DNA of 64,000 bases from Aestuariivita sp. (GCF_021404545.1 NZ_JAAWWD010000003.1:62001-126000), one strand, 5' to 3'; numbered from the stretch's first letter, positions 42,801 to 51,151 are shown. The notes: a model not told the origin generated them from the letters alone. Program-made: numbers and translations.

Positions 42801-43316
42801 CCCCGACGGTCCAAACGCACCGCCACCGCTGCGAAAGACCGCGCCACCGCTTGCAAGATGCGCCGAGGCGGGCTCGGTCTGGTTCAGCGTCAGTTCGGTG
42901 CCCGGCGCGATGGACAGCCGGTACTGGCCCAATGCAAAACCACTGGCACCGTGCAGGGTCCAGCGGGTGCTGCCGCTCGCAACCGTGCCCGTGGCGAACC
43001 AGACCGTGACCTGCCAATAGAAATAGGCCTCATCCGGGTTGCTGATCCACAAGAACCGTGGGCCCGGACGGCCTTGCGCACCCACCCACTGAGCCAGGCC
43101 GCCGGCAAAGGCAGCCAGGTCCGCGGGGGTGGTGGCCAGAAAGAGGTAGGTCCCGCCGATATCGTCCCAGCTTTGTTGCAGGCTGACCGTGTCGCCCAAG
43201 CCGCTCTGGGGTGAGGCGAGATAGCCCGCCCAATACCCCTGGACGCCCGCATCGGACAGCGCGCTTGAGGCGTAAAGCGGCAGCGTACCGATCCGGGAGA
43301 AGGTGACGGCAGGCAT
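39885..43316 (-). CDS. 1143-aa beta-rich protein of unknown function
   Basis: The start MPAVTFSRIGTLPLYASSAL is one base from the upstream stop (TGATG). No signal peptide or membrane helix is seen. The first half is beta-rich with many Gly/Ala/Pro turns. The second half (from about residue 770) contains strand-rich segments such as LVARFANAHLAEFSTQVELSLNTLFG, MRFFAPSGFDLFGYG, LTFNQLALTLDFDIS and FPLQGVLKLGFKSFIF. These are reminiscent of the N-terminal beta region of the 3908-aa protein encoded downstream. A basic tail (QPRRARRKRLGRTG) ends the protein. I recognise no domain. The likeness to the giant suggests a shared fold and a common structural assembly. Confidence 0.72.
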   Translation of the reverse strand: MPAVTFSRIGTLPLYASSALSDAGVQGYWAGYLASPQSGLGDTVSLQQSWDDIGGTYLFLATTPADLAAFAGGLAQWVGAQGRPGPRFLWISNPDEAYFYWQVTVWFATGTVASGSTRWTLHGASGFALGQYRLSIAPGTELTLNQTEPASAHLASGGAVFRSGGGAFGPSGTSAVGFQGSAIGAWTGALAVPATGLADLEVGVRYAVRSALNPADPRLIPVTMPVLGTATSEIGLEAAWDPMFPMTRARTRFVFASNPPTIAARFVSQRGYAMTLTPAVGTAPLWSAGLMFCRCATRIDTAPAAGTALFNLAPDGVFSLAVVPPDGGAGAGLTDQLMLGISGLESAALETPATYLLFEAGKPAFAPTAIPGGVVPSGADALLTDLATTAWAAVLPTASGAPGLSYYAQPRQSPLFSGGGSATMEYVEVPVAQLSGWHPAGPAPVTYPIGIYSGVEEASAPAARALEEAALAPMRRQLITDPPPGQDAAEDDSDIVAITPQGLTVTLPATLSEISRVVIANLPGVPEPQLAFTDIGRNFEAALFSNQLFFVVSNVAAFQAQASCVPPFSLDLDGWTFRLNPDHWRTGEAPTLMVWKYANRSIEALAADASSWAWPAVAEDEDHSLAPTQRTLNAIIAQARKAEADDPTSPYARFYRDIVSDPGWNGVLFLNAPVDLADLPPELRFVAAGLGPERFYAHHVGASVTPFDPTTTPISLKKTSVFGLINYTDTKDLVPSATVPFEFKTMSLVARFANAHLAEFSTQVELSLNTLFGAALSKVDTVNGNNLLISGALQKSSGAPSYAFTLLAQNRFRALYTALTNIEISSVRIETLASPTPTTVATSFVLGGKMRFFAPSGFDLFGYGIAPGAVETDPPLDGYLTFNQLALTLDFDISDPQTQIWTVNETGIRFDLANSTPRPDSLIACFPVAPRAIIASPDLAAPGETPTGLSPEDLGYLSISAPLQQVPMVPPWYGLALSIDLGSLGALVGAAGIKAEILAAWMPGRDDGDLPVYLGLKIPGTQPRGGSFPLQGVLKLGFKSFIFSTYEQQGQRAYLLKLSRFALSALGFSVPPGNLDLSLFGGPQGRSTGQLGWLAAYVDPEDKTDTPGIAEALALTAPEQAPRAQPRRARRKRLGRTGSGGDL

Positions 43317-46300
43317 CAGAATGTGATCCTGTCGCCATGCAGGAGCGGCAGGTTTGTGGCATCTACCGGACCGCCATAAGTGGCCATTGTCTCCCAATCG
43401 AGCCTGACCTTGCAGCGCCGCGCACTGTCATAGACAAGCTTGGGCGGGGTTGGCGTGGCACCGAAGACCGCATGCCCGGGCCCCGCGCCGCGATCAATCG
43501 TCAATCCGGCAAGCTGCACCGGGCTTGCAGGGGGCCGGATGCCATACCGGTCCAGCAGATTGCCGACCGTGGTGCCCAGCGGCACCGTGACTTCCATCTC
43601 GTTGAGCCGCACCCTGATCATCACCCGCAGCACCGCCCGGCCCCGGAAATAGACGACCGGTGTCGTGGCCCCGGGCGTTGCACTGGCCGAGGCCAGCGCT
43701 GAGTAGGTCGCCGCCGAAGCCAGCGCGAAATTGGCACTGGTCGAGACCGATCCGGTGCTGGTTGGATCCAGAAGCGTGCCGGGAAAAAACAGCCGGTAAT
43801 AAGGGTTCGGAAATCCCGGAAAGAACAGATCGGCGGCGTCGGCCACACCGGAGGCCGAGGCTGCGGGGACCACGGTCGAGGGTGGCGCGACCGTCATCGC
43901 CCCCGACGCAGTGAGACGCGAGATGAAGGCGTCCATGGCCAATTGCCAGGCGCCCGAACCCGAGAGCGTGTCGCCAACATCGAAATCATTGGGCGACCCG
44001 CCGCCAAATCCGTTGAGCCAGCTATCGGCCTCGCCCGACCAGACATTGGTATAGTCGGCAAAGTTCACCCGCAGCACCAGACCCTGCCGCAAATCGATCG
44101 AGCCGGTGCCCGGTCCCCCACCAAGGTCAAGACCGTAGGCATAGTAATGGCTTTCCTCGAAAGTCTGCGGCATCCAGCGCGATATCGCGAGTTGCATCAC
44201 CGAAAGGCCCCAGGGCGAGGCGCCCGCGGTCTCTGCCGCCTTGAGGAAATTGACATAGTTCGTTTTCAGATCGGGACGGATCGGAGGCAGCGGATTGCCC
44301 CCGTCGGAAAAGCTCCACACGTCGCTGTCGGCAGCAAAGCTCAGCGTATAGGGATAGGCCGCCGCGCTTCCAGCATCGGGGTTGGCGGCCAGGGTAAACG
44401 GACCAACCGGAGCGACCGTGATGGCCTGATCCGCCAAGGCCGGCAGATAGATCGTGATCTGCTCGGCAGCGAGCGCTTGTTTGGCTGCGGGAAAGATATT
44501 GGGCGGCGCGGCCGCCGGGGCCTGGGTTGACACGAACCAGGCCGTCGAAAAGACATCCAAAGGGTCGGACGGCAAACCACTGCCTTGACGGTTGACCGAC
44601 TGCACCACCAGGCGATAGGGCGCGGCACTACTGGGTAAAGCTGCGGTAAAGGCCACGCTTGTACTTGCGACCTGCGGCGCGCTGGCCGCGATGTTGCCGT
44701 CCTTGTCCAGAACGGTGGCCAGATATCCGACCGCATCGGCGAGCGGCTGCCAGGAGGCCGAGACCTGCGAACCGTTGAAATCGGCTGCCACGAGTGCGGG
44801 GGCGGCGGTCGGGATGACCAGCGGATCCGACGCGGGGCCGGTCGAGGTGACACCATCGGTCACGATGTTGGCGGTGATTGTCACGCGCACAATCTCTCCC
44901 GGGCTCAGCGGGTCGGACAGCACGTGATAGGTATCGGTGGTTGTCACATCCGGCAAAGCGCCGCCCGCGAAGCTGAGCGTATAGCCGCTGGCGCCAGAGA
45001 CGGCGGTCCAACTGACCTTGGCCTTGGCGCTTGCCGCATCGGTTGTCACCTGCACTCCGTCCGGTCTGGCAAAGAGCGGCACGGGCCGGGTCTTGGCCGT
45101 GGTATCGGACGGCGTGTCAAACACGGTCACGCCGGACACCACCGCCAGCACAAGCGTGTAGCTGCCCGCCGGATCGAGGTTGAGCGCTGAGATGTCGATC
45201 CCTCCACCGAGCGCCGAGGTTGTGACCTCGGCGAGCACCTCGGCGCTTGCGACATCGACAAGTCCCAGCCGATAGGACGCGCCCTGGGGGCCCGCGGGTG
45301 CGGTCCATTGCGCGGATATGCCGGTCAGGTCCGTTGTCAGCGCCGTAAAGTGCGGAACGGCGCACCAGATCGGGATCTCGCAGACAGGCGTCTTCGAGCC
45401 GTTCTGCGCGCTGGCCCAAAGCGACAGGCGATTGGCGGCGGTGGCGCTGACATCGGTCGCGGCAAAGGACGCCACGCCAGAGGTGGCGGTGCCGGTATCG
45501 ATCTCGAATACCTTGTCGCCGGTGGGGGGATCCAGCCGCAGACTGTAATGGGTGATCGCGCGATCATCGGTGGGCGGCACCCAGGTGGCGGTCAATTGCA
45601 GATGCCCCGCCGGTGTCGTCGACGCAACCGTGACCAAGGTAAGCTGCGGCGCGACGCTCAGCACCGGAACCGGCGCGGTGCGCGGTCCGGTCATCGCAAC
45701 CCCCCCCGCCGTGATCTCTGCTTGAGCCACGATGGAAAGACCGGGCACGCCAAGCGCCGCATAGGAAAAGGACAGGCTGTCGGTCCCGGTAACCGGCGCG
45801 CCCAACACGTGATCCCCGGCCATCAGCCAGGCACGGTAAGCGGTTCCCGCCGGCACGCCCTCGGGCGCCGTGACGTCCGCATCGACCGTTCCTTCGTCGG
45901 TGTTCAGCGTGACCGTACCGAGGGTTGGCGCTGCCACCAGCGGGGCCAGGGCCGCCGAATACGCGCCGCTCGCATGCAGGCCCGCGCTGTCGCAGGTGGC
46001 GCGCACGGCAACGGTCGTGGTTCCTTGGGCCGAGGCAGGGATCTGCACCGCGATCTCGCCCGAACTGCTGCCCGAGGGCGCGGTGACGATGCTGCCCGTG
46101 GCGTCCGCGATCTTGAGAACCGCTCCGGTCGCGGGATTGCCCGCGCTGTCTGACACGACCGACCAGGCCGCCGACAGCACCGCGCCGTCATATGCAAGAC
46201 GGCTGAACGTCGGCGCCGCGGTCAGGATCGGTAGCAGAGCCGAGCTGGGCGCCAATGTCCGGCTGTTTGAACTGGCAGGCAGAGGCTGGAACGGCTTGGC

Positions 46301-48268
46301 TCCGGCCTGCCAGACGGCATTGCCGGATGGCAGCGCAAAGCGCGCCTGGGTCCCGATGACATTCGCGCCGGTGATCGGTTTCTGGCCACCGGAATCAGAG
46401 GCAAAGATGTAAGCCCCCTGCGCGGCAGACGTCCCTTGCGGCGGCTGGATCGCCAATGACAAGGTTCCCGCATCAAAGGCGGCGGACAGGACCGAGGTTG
46501 TCGCGGTCAGGACCGCCACCGGTGCGGACCAGCCACCAAAGGACGCCGCATCGATCCCATCCCCCGTCCAGCGCGCCTGAAGCGTCCAGGCCAGCGATGG
46601 ATCGAGCGGTTGGTCAAGCGGCAGATTGACATGAGCGCTGCTTTCGGGGCCGCTTCCTGTCATCACGATCTTGCCTTGCGCCATCAGTCGGACGACCAGC
46701 GTCTTGCCCGTCTCGGCGGAGGCGACATCGATCTGCACGCCCTGCGCCTGGCCCGAGGGATCGTCGGCGCCAATGTTCTGAACCGCCGAAATCGTTGGCA
46801 CGGCTCCGACAAAGCTCGCACTGGCAGACGGGCTAGTGGCCTGGGCGCTGCTCAAGGTCAGCGTCACCGTGGCCATCGCGGCCCCATCTATCGTGTTCAC
46901 TGCGGCATCGCCCTGGGCCAGCGTAAAGTGTGCCGTGGCACTGCCCGTCACGGCCTGACTTGCAACCGCGGTGCCGCCTTGCGTGATCGCAACGCTCAGC
47001 GTGGTTTCTGGCGGGGGCGTCGACCCCGCGGTCACGGTCACCGACCAGTGCGATGGATCATCGGCATCCGGCACTATTGTCACCTGCGCGACGGTCGGTG
47101 CGGCGGCCAACACGGCGACAGGTCGGCAAGACGGGCCTGATAGGGCCACGCCCGAGACCGTGGCCGCCAGCGCGGCTTGGACGGTCCAGCCATCCGTCGG
47201 CGTGGCGCTAAAACCACTGATCGACACGGTCGCACCGGATGCCGCGGTGGTGGATGATCCCGTCTCGACACCGTTCAGCATCAGCTTTGCATCCGCCGTC
47301 GCCCCGGCGGGCGATCCCGCCGGAAAAGTGATGCGCGCATCGACATGGTCTGCGTTCACGGCGATCCGGTCAAGGGTTGGCACAACCGTCAACAGATCCA
47401 CAGCGGCCCCCGGCGCACCGGCAATCACGCCGTTGCGCACCGCTCCGGCAACCGCCAGCGCGGCCCCTGCTTCCGATCCGACGGGGGCGAGACCACCGGT
47501 TGACCCTGCCGTGAACCGGCTGGTGGCCGAGGTCGCCGTGACCGCCAGTTCATACCCCGCGCTGCCGCCGGTGTCTGGCACGGTGGGCGGCGTCCAGTCG
47601 ACGGCGATCTGTGTGCCATCGAACCGCGCCGTGGTAATGCTGGGTGCCTCAAGCGGCAACGGCAAGCCCGCGACAATGGGCCCGGCCGTGAACGGAGCGG
47701 CAAAGCCTGCGCCCGGCGCACCGTCAATCGGCATCACGGCCTGGACGTAAAGTTGCGTGCCCGGAGCGGCATTGCTGTTGAGGGGCATGGTGCCCGTTAT
47801 GCCCTGAACCCGGTTGAACCCGGCCGAGATGCCGCCTGTCGTGTATGCGCTGACATTGGCGCCCGCCGGAACCAGGGCCGCGGACCCAAAGGTCCAGCCC
47901 AGACTGACCGAGGTTCCGCCAACGGTCGCCTCGGTCACGGTGGCCACAGCAGTCAGAACCGGCGCGGTGGCATAGCTGCCCGCTGTCCATTGGATTGTGC
48001 CAGGGTCGGTTCCGGACGCCACCCATTGCACATCGACCGCATAGTCAAGCAGCGCAGACAGCGGCGCGTCGGGCAGAAGCAGCGCCTCGGTCGCGGTCGC
48101 CCCCAAACCGGTTTGCACAACCGTGCTGCCCTGACGCAGTCGTGCTGCAAGAACCTGGCCTGACGCTCCGGTGGTTACGACTATATTCAGACCGACCTTC
48201 ACCCAGCCTTGCGGCAGTGGCAGCCAGGGCGACAGGTAAACGACAGAGGAAAAGATCGGCACTGCCAT
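43316..48268 (-). CDS. 1650-aa protein with FN3/Ig-like repeats
   Basis: The start MAVPIFSSVVYLSPW has AGG about nine bases upstream. Residues about 90-1250 consist of some twelve repeated units of 90-100 aa, each ending in a hinge such as VPVLSVAPQL or LPILTAAPTF and containing WxxP-type strands (ATWVPPTDDRAITHYSLRLDPP, SWTAVSGASGYTLSF). This is the signature of fibronectin-III/Ig-like tandem domains. The C-terminal 350 residues differ and end with LNEMEVTVPLGTTVGNLLDRYG ... LLHGDRITF, which looks like a SLBB/ubiquitin-type beta-grasp module. No signal peptide. It follows the Hint-domain gene after 136 bp containing a large hairpin and is coupled (TGATG) to the next gene. Confidence 0.78.
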   Translation of the reverse strand: MAVPIFSSVVYLSPWLPLPQGWVKVGLNIVVTTGASGQVLAARLRQGSTVVQTGLGATATEALLLPDAPLSALLDYAVDVQWVASGTDPGTIQWTAGSYATAPVLTAVATVTEATVGGTSVSLGWTFGSAALVPAGANVSAYTTGGISAGFNRVQGITGTMPLNSNAAPGTQLYVQAVMPIDGAPGAGFAAPFTAGPIVAGLPLPLEAPSITTARFDGTQIAVDWTPPTVPDTGGSAGYELAVTATSATSRFTAGSTGGLAPVGSEAGAALAVAGAVRNGVIAGAPGAAVDLLTVVPTLDRIAVNADHVDARITFPAGSPAGATADAKLMLNGVETGSSTTAASGATVSISGFSATPTDGWTVQAALAATVSGVALSGPSCRPVAVLAAAPTVAQVTIVPDADDPSHWSVTVTAGSTPPPETTLSVAITQGGTAVASQAVTGSATAHFTLAQGDAAVNTIDGAAMATVTLTLSSAQATSPSASASFVGAVPTISAVQNIGADDPSGQAQGVQIDVASAETGKTLVVRLMAQGKIVMTGSGPESSAHVNLPLDQPLDPSLAWTLQARWTGDGIDAASFGGWSAPVAVLTATTSVLSAAFDAGTLSLAIQPPQGTSAAQGAYIFASDSGGQKPITGANVIGTQARFALPSGNAVWQAGAKPFQPLPASSNSRTLAPSSALLPILTAAPTFSRLAYDGAVLSAAWSVVSDSAGNPATGAVLKIADATGSIVTAPSGSSSGEIAVQIPASAQGTTTVAVRATCDSAGLHASGAYSAALAPLVAAPTLGTVTLNTDEGTVDADVTAPEGVPAGTAYRAWLMAGDHVLGAPVTGTDSLSFSYAALGVPGLSIVAQAEITAGGVAMTGPRTAPVPVLSVAPQLTLVTVASTTPAGHLQLTATWVPPTDDRAITHYSLRLDPPTGDKVFEIDTGTATSGVASFAATDVSATAANRLSLWASAQNGSKTPVCEIPIWCAVPHFTALTTDLTGISAQWTAPAGPQGASYRLGLVDVASAEVLAEVTTSALGGGIDISALNLDPAGSYTLVLAVVSGVTVFDTPSDTTAKTRPVPLFARPDGVQVTTDAASAKAKVSWTAVSGASGYTLSFAGGALPDVTTTDTYHVLSDPLSPGEIVRVTITANIVTDGVTSTGPASDPLVIPTAAPALVAADFNGSQVSASWQPLADAVGYLATVLDKDGNIAASAPQVASTSVAFTAALPSSAAPYRLVVQSVNRQGSGLPSDPLDVFSTAWFVSTQAPAAAPPNIFPAAKQALAAEQITIYLPALADQAITVAPVGPFTLAANPDAGSAAAYPYTLSFAADSDVWSFSDGGNPLPPIRPDLKTNYVNFLKAAETAGASPWGLSVMQLAISRWMPQTFEESHYYAYGLDLGGGPGTGSIDLRQGLVLRVNFADYTNVWSGEADSWLNGFGGGSPNDFDVGDTLSGSGAWQLAMDAFISRLTASGAMTVAPPSTVVPAASASGVADAADLFFPGFPNPYYRLFFPGTLLDPTSTGSVSTSANFALASAATYSALASASATPGATTPVVYFRGRAVLRVMIRVRLNEMEVTVPLGTTVGNLLDRYGIRPPASPVQLAGLTIDRGAGPGHAVFGATPTPPKLVYDSARRCKVRLDWETMATYGGPVDATNLPLLHGDRITF

Positions 48269-48350
48269 GAAAGCCTCATGTTTCCGGAGGTCATGGGCCC
48301 GGCACACCTCACCCCCTGTTCAAGTCCTGTGCAGCCTCGCGGCCCGCCGG

Positions 48351-48387
48351 GTCCGGCGCCGCGATCCGGTTCCTCGCGGCACCGGAC
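48351..48387 (-). promoter_or_regulatory. Strong intercistronic hairpin
   Basis: Arms GTCCGGCGCCGCGA (48351-48364) and TCGCGGCACCGGAC (48374-48387) pair at 13 of 14 positions around a 9-nt loop. The structure lies between the Hint-domain stop and the FN3-like start. No U-tract follows, so it could be an mRNA-processing or stability element that sets different levels of the two products. Confidence 0.55.
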
Positions 48388-48404
48388 AATTGGTCGGTAA
48401 CGCC

Positions 48405-50045
48405 TCAGTAACGGATATCCTCGATCGCGCTGGCATAGTCGTCGTGGAGGTGATCGGGCAGGACAGATCGCATGTGATCAATGTCGCGGGCCCGCGCCCG
48501 GGCCGCGTTGCGTTGCGCGAATTTGTCTCCCACGACGATGCCGCCTGCAAGGAACGTGCAGGTTGCCGCATCGCTCAGCCCATTGCTTCGGTCGGTGGCA
48601 TCGCCAAGCTTGAGATTGTACATCACCCCATCGAAATCCACCGCTTCGCAAGCGGTTACAGCCACCGGACCATCACCGGTCAGGACGCTTACTCCCTGCT
48701 TGAGCGTCGAAAGCGCAACCAGCCCTTCGGGGGTTGCAATCAAATGCGCCCCTGTCGCAGTCAGGTGATGGCCGCCTTCGGTTGTCAGGCGAAACACCGT
48801 GTGATCGGACAGTGGGGCAGCCGATGACTGATGCCCGCCCCGGGTTGTCGCCTCCACCCCCAGATCGCCGCCGGATGCATCGGCGCGCACCCGCATCGTA
48901 TTGTCGATCTTTTCGATGGCCATGACGCTGCCGTCTTCCATTGTGACCTCGGTTCCTTCGGCCAGGCAGTGCCACCAAAACCACAGATTGGGGATTTTCT
49001 GGCACTGGAAGGACGGTTCATTCGGCGTGTCGGTACTGCATACGGCGAAACTGAGTGTCGGCGTCGGAGCATTCAGAACCGGAATCTGGAAGCTGTAGAA
49101 GAAATAGCTGACCGTCTCGTTCACCAGCGATTGCGGATCATAGACCAAGGATGAGGTCTGGGTATAGGATCCGCCCGCGCCATAGGGATAGTTCCATGTC
49201 ACCTGGTTCTGGCTATCCGGGCCGACGGTGACCTTGCCGGTGAAATCTGTTGTATAGGTTGTGTTCAACTCAACCGTATCGCTGCCGCTATTGGTCACGA
49301 AATAGATCTTAGTATCATAGACGGCGCCGCTGATCGCCTGCCCGATGCTGCCGTCGATGTTATAAGGCAGCACCGCGTTCCCCATGAAGGGCACGATCAG
49401 ATACGGGGTCTGGACATTCTGCGGCTCGGCGTACCAATAGTCGACATCCTGACTGGTCGAGGTTCGGCCCAGCGCAATGCGAACATTGGGCGGATAGGCC
49501 GGTGTGGTCGTCGGCTCCACCACATCGATCGTGGCCAGCGCTTCGCCGAGCATTGCCTGGCTGGCTGTCGCGGCAAAGGCCGCTGTTCCATCCTGCGCCA
49601 CTGAATGATGAACCGCGAGCACCTTGAGCGTCTTGTCGACCGGTTTGGCCGAAGCGGTATCGGTCGAGACCTGGACAAAGCCCTCTGCGACATTGCTGTT
49701 ATGCCCCAGCGCCAGCAGATCACCGCTGGCGCCATCCATCGCAAAGACCGTCCCGCCCGAAAACACATGGCCCCGTCCCGAGGACTGCCAGCTCATCGCC
49801 GTGGCCCGTCCGCTGCGATCAGCGCCCTTGTCGACAAGCGCCAACCCGGTCTTGCCCGCAGCCGCCAGTCCCAGCGTGCTGTGTAAATGCGGATAGCGCT
49901 CCTTGTGCCGCCCCGATGCGGCCAGCGCAGCCTCGATCCCGGCGCGGTGCACCGGGTCGGCGGGGTCAAGATGCACTTCCGCATCAGGCGGCAGCGCATC
50001 AAACAGGGTGTGAACGGCAGACAGATCTAGAGATGGCTCTGACAC
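48405..50045 (-). CDS. Hint-domain protein, first gene of the 25-kb operon
   Basis: A 546-aa protein. The GTG at 50045 was chosen because AAAGGA lies eight bases upstream; an upstream TTG lacks this. The N-terminal about 355 residues are of unknown, mostly beta character (SLVYDPQSLVNETVSYFFYSFQIP). The Hint (hedgehog/intein) domain starts at Cys360 in CLAEGTEVTMEDGSVMAIEKI. It continues with a block-B-like GGHHLTATGAHLI and ends with TCTFLAGGIVVGDKF. The usual C-terminal His-Asn of inteins is missing, so complete splicing is unlikely; N-S acyl shift at Cys360 with release of the N-terminal part remains possible. This arrangement recalls hedgehog-type autoprocessing. No signal peptide is visible. 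Confidence 0.8.
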   Translation of the reverse strand: MSEPSLDLSAVHTLFDALPPDAEVHLDPADPVHRAGIEAALAASGRHKERYPHLHSTLGLAAAGKTGLALVDKGADRSGRATAMSWQSSGRGHVFSGGTVFAMDGASGDLLALGHNSNVAEGFVQVSTDTASAKPVDKTLKVLAVHHSVAQDGTAAFAATASQAMLGEALATIDVVEPTTTPAYPPNVRIALGRTSTSQDVDYWYAEPQNVQTPYLIVPFMGNAVLPYNIDGSIGQAISGAVYDTKIYFVTNSGSDTVELNTTYTTDFTGKVTVGPDSQNQVTWNYPYGAGGSYTQTSSLVYDPQSLVNETVSYFFYSFQIPVLNAPTPTLSFAVCSTDTPNEPSFQCQKIPNLWFWWHCLAEGTEVTMEDGSVMAIEKIDNTMRVRADASGGDLGVEATTRGGHQSSAAPLSDHTVFRLTTEGGHHLTATGAHLIATPEGLVALSTLKQGVSVLTGDGPVAVTACEAVDFDGVMYNLKLGDATDRSNGLSDAATCTFLAGGIVVGDKFAQRNAARARARDIDHMRSVLPDHLHDDYASAIEDIRY

Positions 50046-50403
50046 GGTGCAGATCCTTTCCTCAACTTGAGTAAAACAGAATTTCAATTCAATAGAGAAC
50101 CCAACTCAGGGTAGCGCGACTCATTCGAGCGCACAACTTTTTAGTTAAAATTTATTGCAGTAGGAAAATATTCTATGCATGAAAAAAATCGCGACCGGGC
50201 TGGATCGGGGCCTGCACCGAAGACTCAGGCGCGCCCCGTTCGGATGCTGGCGAGCCTGCAATAGAACAGCCATACATGGATAAAGTCGGATCGGGGCGCG
50301 CCTTCACGCCATGAGATTTCGCGCCCTCTGACCAGCCGGTTTTTTCGGTCCCGAAGAGCAACGCGGTCGGTCAGGGTCGCGGCGGTCTTGCGCGTCCAGA
50401 CAC

Positions 50404-50433
50404 CGCGCCTGGATCCCCAAAGGCGCGTTTTTT
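50404..50433 (+). terminator. Rho-independent terminator with no upstream plus-strand gene (possible sRNA end)
   Basis: Stem CGCGCCT/AGGCGCG (7 bp) with a 10-nt loop, followed directly by six T residues on the plus strand. The nearest upstream genes are on the minus strand, so this terminator may close a small non-coding RNA that starts in the AT-rich region near 50150. Confidence 0.55.
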
Positions 50434-50681
50434 GCCAGAATCACTCCGGGGTGGCGTTCACCGCGATCGCTTTTGCGATGCCCGGATCCGTTCGCTACGG
50501 TCAAACCAATCGCATCTTGAAACGCAAAGACCCGGGTCATCTTCGCTGCGTTGCTTGCAAAGCAGAGACCGGTATCTGCGGGTCCTCTCTGAAAAATTCC
50601 GGGCGTCCGCGGCAGCAACCGCGGGGAGGGCCCAGAAAATCGGAAACGTGGCTGGCAGACCAGCCAACGCACTGCACCGTA

Positions 50682-50703
50682 CCCTGAAAAGAGAGTTTCA
50701 GGG
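50682..50703 (-). terminator. Hairpin downstream of the phasin-like gene
   Basis: Perfect 8-bp stem CCCTGAAA/TTTCAGGG with a 6-nt loop about 30 bp beyond the phasin-like stop. No strong U-tract follows on the minus strand, so termination is only likely, not certain. Confidence 0.4.
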
Positions 50704-50730
50704 GTGCGGAAATGCGCGCGCGGCGCGTGA

Positions 50731-51081
50731 TCAATCCGCCGTTTTGCCAGTTCCGCGGAGCAGCGATTTGGTGCTCATTTCAACCAGTTTGCCGGTTTCG
50801 GCCTGATATTGGTCAATTGCCTTCTGAATGAATTCAGCCTGGATATGCTGCAATTCAGAGACGTTTTTGCAATGCATCATCCGGTGCTGCGTCTTGACAT
50901 CTTCCTTGACACGGTCGGCGACGAAACTCAAAACCTCCGCGCTCATTTCATTGATAGATTCAAGCCAAGCCGTTCCCATCCCGACCATATTGGTGAACCC
51001 GGCCTCCTGCAGCTGAGCAAGCGTGTCGGATGCTGCGACTGCATCGGCCTTGTGCGGTGTGTCTGCGTCCTTGTCTACCAT
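50731..51081 (-). CDS. Phasin-like protein
   Basis: A 116-aa all-helical protein starting MVDKDADTPHKADAVAASD. Long amphipathic helices follow: LAQLQEAGFTNMVGMGTAWLESINEMSAEVLSFVADRVKEDVKTQ, and HIQAEFIQKAIDQYQAETGKLVEMSTK. This pattern, and the NVSELQHIQAEFIQKAIDQYQ phrase in particular, is typical of phasin-family (Phasin_2) proteins that coat polyhydroxyalkanoate granules. AGGAG lies eight bases upstream of the ATG. The gene shares a short divergent region with the P-type ATPase, which contains a TTGA-N6-TCAA box, so both may respond to low oxygen. No PHA synthase is in the window. Confidence 0.78.
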   Translation of the reverse strand: MVDKDADTPHKADAVAASDTLAQLQEAGFTNMVGMGTAWLESINEMSAEVLSFVADRVKEDVKTQHRMMHCKNVSELQHIQAEFIQKAIDQYQAETGKLVEMSTKSLLRGTGKTAD

Positions 51082-51137
51082 TGATGATTCTCCTGAGGGT
51101 TGCAAAGGTCAGTATCGCACACCGCGCGCGCCACCGA

Positions 51138-51151
51138 TTGATATTCCTCAA
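51138..51151. promoter_or_regulatory. FNR/FixK-type box between phasin and P-type ATPase
   Basis: TTGATATTCCTCAA fits TTGA-N6-TCAA exactly. If used as a class II site (centre at -41.5) it would place starts near 51186 on the plus strand and 51103 on the minus strand, both just upstream of good ribosome-binding sites. Confidence 0.65.

Larger units (their letters stand above)
50046..50730. other. AT-rich promoter region plus about 500 bp without a gene
   Basis: The stretch 50088-50180 is strikingly AT-rich for this genome and very probably carries the promoter of the Hint-domain operon on the minus strand. Exact -35/-10 elements cannot be assigned with confidence. The remainder lacks a convincing coding region but holds a plus-strand terminator (50404-50433) and a hairpin at 50682-50703. 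Confidence 0.55.

Noticed and set aside
25383-50045. Contractile injection system or type VI secretion locus
   Set aside because: No sheath, tube, baseplate, VgrG or AAA+ ATPase pattern is visible; LysM and large proteins alone are not enough.
25383-50045. Polymorphic toxin or contact-dependent inhibition system based on the Hint domain
   Set aside because: Hint normally precedes a C-terminal toxin; here it lies near the C-terminus with only about 40 residues after it, and no small immunity gene follows.
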